Origin: Populus alba
Taxonomy: Eukaryota > Streptophyta > Magnoliopsida > Malpighiales > Salicaceae
Length of the DNA: 64,000 bases
Direction of reading: 5' to 3'
NCBI RefSeq assembly: GCF_005239225.2
Contig: NC_133288.1
Coordinates: 22,760,169-22,824,168 of the forward strand
Within the stretch, counting starts at the first letter, position 1. Every line of letters starts with the position of its first letter. Positions 58,551 through 64,000 of the stretch are shown here, piece after piece. The notes beneath the pieces are model-generated. The model saw only the letters and a list, made by a program, of their open reading frames with translations, did no database searches and had not been told where the DNA came from. A program made the translations under genes and the position numbers.

Positions 58551-60877
58551 ATGGAGGGATTGGTGAAGAAATATCAGCAAAGATTTAGAAAAGTGAGAGG
58601 ATTAATGGAGGAATGGGAACAGCTTCAATCTCGATTAATCTCTCAATTTAGTAACGCTTCTGCTATTATAGAGAGGTTAAAGGTAATTATTCTTGTTGTT
58701 GTTGTGTTTGTTGTTATGATAATTAGTTTGTTAATTATTGTTAAAATTAGATTACAATTTTGAAATTATCTGTTTTTAATTATGATGATTAGGTGATTGG
58801 AGATTGTAATAATTATGGTAATTTGAAGAGTGTGGATGGAATTGTAGATGCAGTGGTGAGAAAGCAGCTGGAGTCTTTGCAGACCATTTTGCTTTCCATG
58901 AATAAGACTTTGTATTTTTCTTTTTCTTTTTCTTTTTCTTTTTCCTGTTAAATTTCTTAACTTTTTTATAAATTTCATTTCTTGGGTCGAATTTGTATAT
59001 TATATACACACATATGTTTTGCAGGGAAGAGTTTCGCGGTGTGGTTTTGACAATTGAGAAGATGTATAGGGATGGTAGACAGTTAGTTAAAGGGGGTGGA
59101 GGTTCTAATCAGTTGAATGCGAAACAATTGCGGCAACGAATTGGGATTAAACCATGTCTTGCTGACTGTTTAGATGGGCTTATGATTCTTCATGAAATGC
59201 ATCAGGCTGAGTATGTAATGTTCTTTTGTCTAAAATCTTTACATAGGTTTGGCTATTCTTTCTTGTATGAGTGCTTGGTCGGGTCAAATAATTTTGTGTG
59301 TTCAAGTGGCCTTTGATATGCTTCAGTCTGAGTACCAAAAGAACACAAAAATTTCATTCTTTTGTCTAAAATCTGTACATGGCTTTGGCTATTCTTTCTT
59401 GTCTGAGTGCCTGCTTGAGTCAAAGATTATTGTGTTCAAGTGGCCTTTTATATGACATAACTCTTTTATATGAATGTTACTGCAATATAAAAAGGGTGAA
59501 TATGAAGTTACAATCCAAGATTGTTGTAAGCATCAATGGTAGATCAGTTATAGCAATTGGGACGCATGATTTATCTTGATATGCCGATCATCTAATTAGC
59601 ATCCAACAATGTGTTGCATTATCATGTTTGGAGTGGTGGTGTTGAAATCAGAATAGCTCATCTGATTTTCTGGCAGATACCTGCTTAAATCATCAGTTGT
59701 TTCAGCACTTTCAGCGCTCACCTTGAAACCCAGGTACGCTAAGTTCCATTCTTTAAAATGAGAACAACTTTATTTCTCTTGAATTCTTAGGGAACTTCTG
59801 TTGTGAATTGCATTACTCAGGTACATCGAGATTCATTTCTTGAAATGATTTCTCTTAAATTCTTAGGAAACTTCTGTTGTGAATTGCATTTGTGGATATC
59901 TTAAGGTTTAGATATGAAATCTGAGTGGAAAAATGTACTTAGCACTAGATCTTAATCACTTTTGAGCTTTTGTAGAACATATACAGAAGAGAAGAAATAG
60001 CTGATATGTTTTTCCTTAACATCGGCCCTATTCCCCATCTTCCTATTGATCCCAGAGTAGTTTGTTAAGTTCTATAATTACATACTAGGCTATAATATAC
60101 TATATATTTATAACGTATTTTCCTGTCCTTCTGTTTATTTTATGTGTTTTTGCATTCATGCATGCAGATATCTTCGTATGACTGCTAATGACTTTACAAT
60201 CCAAGGGTTATAAACATACTGGCTTGGCTATATTGCAGTTCCAGTGATCTTGGTGCACTGCAACAACTCTTGATTGATGAGCCTAATATCCCCAAAGAGG
60301 AAGGTAGGTAGCATATAATGAAGTATATGCTCCATTTTTTCTAGGCTGATGTAATATAGTCCTCTGTCTCTCTACATATGATATATTATACAATTAGTTT
60401 TAGTTGCTTTTTTTTTTCAAAGCTAATTGTTTATAATTCCATCTATATCCACCATAAGGAATTAGTATATAGATGAAATATTAAGTCAAACATTATGGTA
60501 AACTGAGACACTGATAAGTTGCCAGGATGATATTGCCAGTGGGATCTCGGAACAGTTGATTCACTATCCATATTCTTTGGGGCTTGGTGGCAGATCATTT
60601 AAACAGTTTTAGCAAAGATTAATTAAGCTAATCTGATGATTGGTTCTGCATTAAAAAGACAAAGTCCTGCTACTTAACCCTTTTATTTAGTTAAGAACAT
60701 CCTCTGAGTAGACTTGCTCAAAGTGTTCCCGCTTTTATTGATGCTCACCTCTTACTTCATAAGCATCATTGAATTGCTATTCTTTCTCATTATCAAATAT
60801 TTCTACTGACTAGTTTCTGTTTCTCTAATGCAGTACAAGTCGTCTTTGAAATTATTTTTGCGGAAGAGATCTGTTAA
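58551..60877 (+). CDS. Conserved plant protein of unknown function, At5g43822-like
   Basis: Six exons: 58551-58682, 58793-58911, 59025-59210, 59677-59733, 60239-60303, 60834-60877, giving 200 aa. The protein is largely helical: MEGLVKKYQQRFRKVRGLME at the start, QLESLQTILLSMNKTLEEFR in the middle, QRIGIKPCLADCLDGLMILH, then KSSVVSALSALTLKP and a short acidic end (FEIIFAEEIC). I recall the same layout in Arabidopsis At5g43822, annotated as uncharacterised; no catalytic motif is visible and I cannot assign a role. Introns 3 and 4 contain tandem duplications, that in intron 3 copying the end of exon 3 and its donor site. It shares a promoter region with the minus-strand coiled-coil gene. Confidence 0.88.
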
Positions 60878-61634
60878 CTCCCTTTGTGGTTGCTGATAAG
60901 AGTCTGTGTGGAAACCCAGTGGCAGCATATAGATGGAGACACAGGAGTCTCCATCTTCCTACCAATGTAACTCGTCATCTATCAAAGCACATGTGGAATT
61001 CTCGATCCATCGTCGCAGAGAAAACCACTCTAAAGCTTTCTTCAAGAGATGCCTCGCCTACAATTCAAATGATGATAGAAGATGCCGAATACACACGCAA
61101 ACGCAAACAATTTATTTGCTTTCATTTTTCTTGTATTAGAAATACGCTACCATGGACGTGTTGTATATTTTTTCAAGGTCAGTAACCCATGTGTGGGTGC
61201 AAGCTCAAGGCCATGTTTTTCAAGTCTCCCTACACTGACAATCTTGACTCGATTACAAGTAATTCCACTATTGGTGAAACTTTTTTTTCTCTGTGGAAGA
61301 AAAGAGCTAGCCAATCTGAAGCTTAAGCCTTGGGTATTTGACACGATAGAATTCAAAGTCCTGCAGTGTACGCATGGGCCCATGCATCACCTTTGGTTTG
61401 GAAAGACAGTAAGAAAAATACACTAGAAAAACCAGACGAACTTGACTCTGGAATAGCCTATGAGAATAGCCATGCACATCATTCATGAATTTTGCATTAT
61501 TATTGAAGACAAGCATTAAACACAAACGTTGCGTCCATCTATCCAAAACTTGTTCCAATTGGAAGCATCGCATTTTTCATGTCCTGTTGTTGTTTCTACT
61601 ACTGGTGTCTTGTGGCTGCACTAGGCTAACCCTT
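60878..61634. other. 3' flank of the At5g43822-like gene
   Basis: Probable 3' UTR to about 61100, then intergenic. Overlapping short frames on both strands (60886-61573) show no recognisable domain. Confidence 0.5.
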
Positions 61635-62870
61635 ACTAGCATCAGAGGGCTTGGCTTTGCTTGAGAGTGGATGGTGGAGTCACTACAGCGATCTCACTTC
61701 ACGTTTTTGCAGGTGGCTTGGTATAGCTTGCAATCAGGCTGGAAGCATCATTGACATTTCTCCAAATTCAGAGTTCCTCAAGATGGGAAATAAGTGTGGG
61801 AAGATGAACTTTTCTTAATTCTTAAACCTCGTCCGTCTTGGTCTGGCCAACCATGAGCTCATTTGGAGCATCTCACCTCAAATTTGTTTCCTTCCAAAAC
61901 TCAGGTACCTCAACCTGTCCTCGAATAATCTGTGAGTTACAGTCTTCACTTGGAAACCTCAGCCAATTAGTTGATCTTGATTTTTCTTTCAATCATTTCT
62001 TCACTTCCATCCCTCCAGAACTTTGCAATCTTAAGAATCTGCTCTTTGAACTTGTCCCAAGGCATCTTCATTGGTCCAAAACACATTCACTTTGCACTTT
62101 GTCATTTGGCAGATTTGTTCTTGGTTTAAACATTATCAGTGGCTCGATTCCTACTATTCTGGCCATTTTAAGCAAGTTGACAGCTCTAGACCTTTCTCGC
62201 AACTACATCAACTACTATTCTGGTCCATCCTATCATCTTTGGAAGATTGTAATAACTAATAATTTAAACTTCCTGGATTTGAGCTACAGAGTAATTTAAG
62301 TGGAAAGATGCCTTCCCATCTATATAGACCTATTTACTCTGTCAATTTACACCCTATGCTTACCTTCAAAATCCAAGAGAAATACTCATTCCATCAAAAT
62401 ATTTCTTACCATCATCACCATTTCACTCTCTCTTTTTTCTCGGATGTTATTCTCTGTCTCGATGTAAGGTTAAGACCACCCAAGTGGAGCCAACATCTTT
62501 AGAAATGAAGACTTATTTTCCATACGAAGACATCATTGCAGCGACGGAGGACCTTGACCTCAAATATTGTATCGGATCCACTGGTTATGGGAGTGTCTGC
62601 AAGGCACAACTTCCAAGTGCACAAGTGGTTGCCTTGAAGAAACTTCATCATCGAGAGGCAGAGGAGCCTGGTTTTAACAAGAGTTTCAAGAATGAGGTGA
62701 AACTGCTCACAAGCTTTATGGATTTTGTGTACACTAACGAAGCATGTTTCTTGTTTACGAGTCCATGGAAAGGGGAAGAACAGGATCGACAGTGCTCACC
62801 CGTTATCTTATTTGCATCATGATTGCAATCCACTAAAGAAGTTTGCTGACCGGTTGGGATGGAAAAGGCA
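61635..62870 (+). pseudogene. LRR receptor-like kinase pseudogene (subfamily XII, At1g35710/MIK2-like)
   Basis: Pieces of a leucine-rich-repeat receptor kinase in the right order but broken. The N-terminal region reads LALLESGWWSHYSDLTSRFC and WLGIACNQAGSIIDISPNSE, then a TAA after NFS, the LRRs NLVRLGLANHELIWSIS and LRYLNLSSNNL, a frameshift near 61932, and ELQSSLGNLSQLVDLDFSFN. Most of the LRR array and the transmembrane segment are missing. The kinase begins at YEDIIAATEDLDLKYCIGST (62517), keeps GYGSVCKAQLP and VALKKLHHREAEEP, loses the helix-C end, has a TAA in FCVHxRSMFLVYESMERG, and ends with SYLHHDCNP without the catalytic loop. At least two stops, one frameshift and several deletions make it non-functional. 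Confidence 0.85.
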
Positions 62871-64000
62871 GACCGCTGCTGCTGCTGGTGGTTGCTAGAG
62901 TGCAAGAAAGTTCTATCTCTACTTGGTCCAAGGCTGGAAAAAAAAAAAAAAAAAAACCAAAGATTTTTCAAAATTCTCTCTTATTGCTTAATTAACACAA
63001 GCTGTAGTTAAGGTGGTTGCTTAGGTTCCCTCCTCTAATCATATGGGTTCAACAAACCTTGAAATCCAGCCTGTTTTCGGACACTAGTCACATGGGATCC
63101 ACTTCCACCCTTCTTGTTAAGGTTAATCTTCATAATTAAAACTCAAAACCTCTCTCCCTTTCGTCAACTAAAAGTTAAAAAATAAATAAAAATGAAGACT
63201 CTTTCGTTTTGGTCAACCTTCTCTACTTTTATGCCTCAAGATCGTTTTCACTCGTTTCTTGTTTGGTTCTCCTTGTTGCCTTCTCCTTTCTTCTACTACC
63301 ATACTATTCAATTTCAAAATAATAAATAAAGAAAGAAAAAAAATTATTATTTTTTTTACTTCCTCTCCCTCTCCTTCCTCTCTGTTTGGTACCAACATTA
63401 TTTTCCCATTTCGAACAAGATAAAAGAACAAAAATAATTGAAGTTGAAGCAACCTACCCTTATGGATTGTCCAATTCTTCTCCAGCTACTTGTTGAATTG
63501 CAAACAACGAGGAGGGAAAAGGGTTTTTGGAATAGCTGTTAAATTGGAGACCTTCTGATAATTAACGGCGGATAGGTATGGCTGTATGAATTTTGTGAAT
63601 TCAATTAACTTGTTTGGATTATCAATTAAGAGTTTCAGTGATTCCAGTAGACCTTTTTGTTGCCCATCTCAGCTACTGTACTTCTTGATGTATTCTCTGT
63701 TTCCCCTTGTCTTTCTTCTCTTTTGCTGCGACTGTTAGCTGCTAGGATAGATAATTGAGGAAATTTGGAGAACTAGAATTGGTAACTTTCCATTCATTTA
63801 TCACTAAATTGGAAGGGAAAGGTTAGTTTTTGCTTTGTGTAGGCAGCTCTTCAACGCTTTGCTTGTTCAACTGTTATCACTAGATTGGAAGGAAAAGGTT
63901 ACTTGGAATGCTTGCTTGCTTGCTTTATTGTGCTTGATGCCTTTTTTCTTGGAATTGGGCCGATTTAATCTTCTCGATGTGCTTTTACTGCTGCTTTGTT
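62871..64000. other. Right-edge intergenic
   Basis: An A(19) tract at about 62939-62957 follows the pseudogene. Beyond 63460 the sequence is less AT-rich with poly-pyrimidine stretches and could be the 5' leader or an early intron of a gene to the right, but no coding exon can be supported. Confidence 0.4.

Noticed and set aside
61150..61573. Overlapping frames on both strands after the At5g43822-like gene
   Set aside because: No domain and no splice link to neighbours; they sit between a 3' UTR and a pseudogene.

Overview
This is nuclear DNA of a flowering plant, on the evidence of interrupted genes with GT/GC...AG introns, long AT-rich intergenic DNA, plant-only families (PBL kinase, WOX homeodomain, PPR, TPLATE-complex EH protein) and (AT)n microsatellites. 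The dispersed AT-rich repeats and the GGAAAGTG foldback element look like those I associate with poplar and willow, so a Populus-like Salicaceae genome is my best guess. No bacterial, organellar or viral segment is visible.

Layout. 165-1904 (-): RLCK-VII/PBL kinase, running off the left edge. 8392-10158 (+): single-exon GT92 glycosyltransferase. 12036-16446 (-): BRD1/2-type bromodomain protein, nine coding exons, 696 aa. 20181-21978 (+): NRDE/TANGO2-like protein, five exons, 266 aa. 22480-24006 (-): single-exon PPR protein. 24.6-27.3 kb: two diverged copies of a 1.3 kb repeat. 27.5-28.6 kb (-): frameshifted MYB/SANT-like pseudogene. 32472-33550 (+): HMGB protein, seven coding exons, 151 aa. 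37.7-39.3 kb (+): F-box/LRR pseudogene. 40.7-41.8 kb: foldback element. 42766-44053 (+): WOX13-clade homeobox gene, three exons, 216 aa. 44.5-46.2 kb (-): decayed coding remnant, family unresolved. 47531-54452 (+): EH1/Pan1-like endocytic adaptor, thirteen exons, with a 5-bp duplication that cuts off its C-terminus. 56334-58375 (-) and 58551-60877 (+): a head-to-head pair of conserved coiled-coil proteins. 61.6-62.9 kb (+): LRR receptor kinase pseudogene. The rest is intergenic.

The order PBL - BRD - NRDE - HMGB - WOX - EH1 - coiled-coil gene follows Arabidopsis At1g20650-At1g20770 as I recall it, so the window is an ancestral block. The GT92 and PPR genes, the three family-assigned pseudogenes and the repeats appear to be additions. 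The genes share no single pathway; two are chromatin factors (BRD and HMGB), one a developmental regulator and one part of clathrin endocytosis.

I found no clearly new multi-gene system. The observations most worth following are the EH1 frameshift, three inferred GC-AG introns, the short bidirectional promoter, the decayed locus at 44.5-46.2 kb and the layered foldback repeats. Exon limits were derived by hand from splice sites, reading phase and remembered family sequence; none was checked against transcripts.
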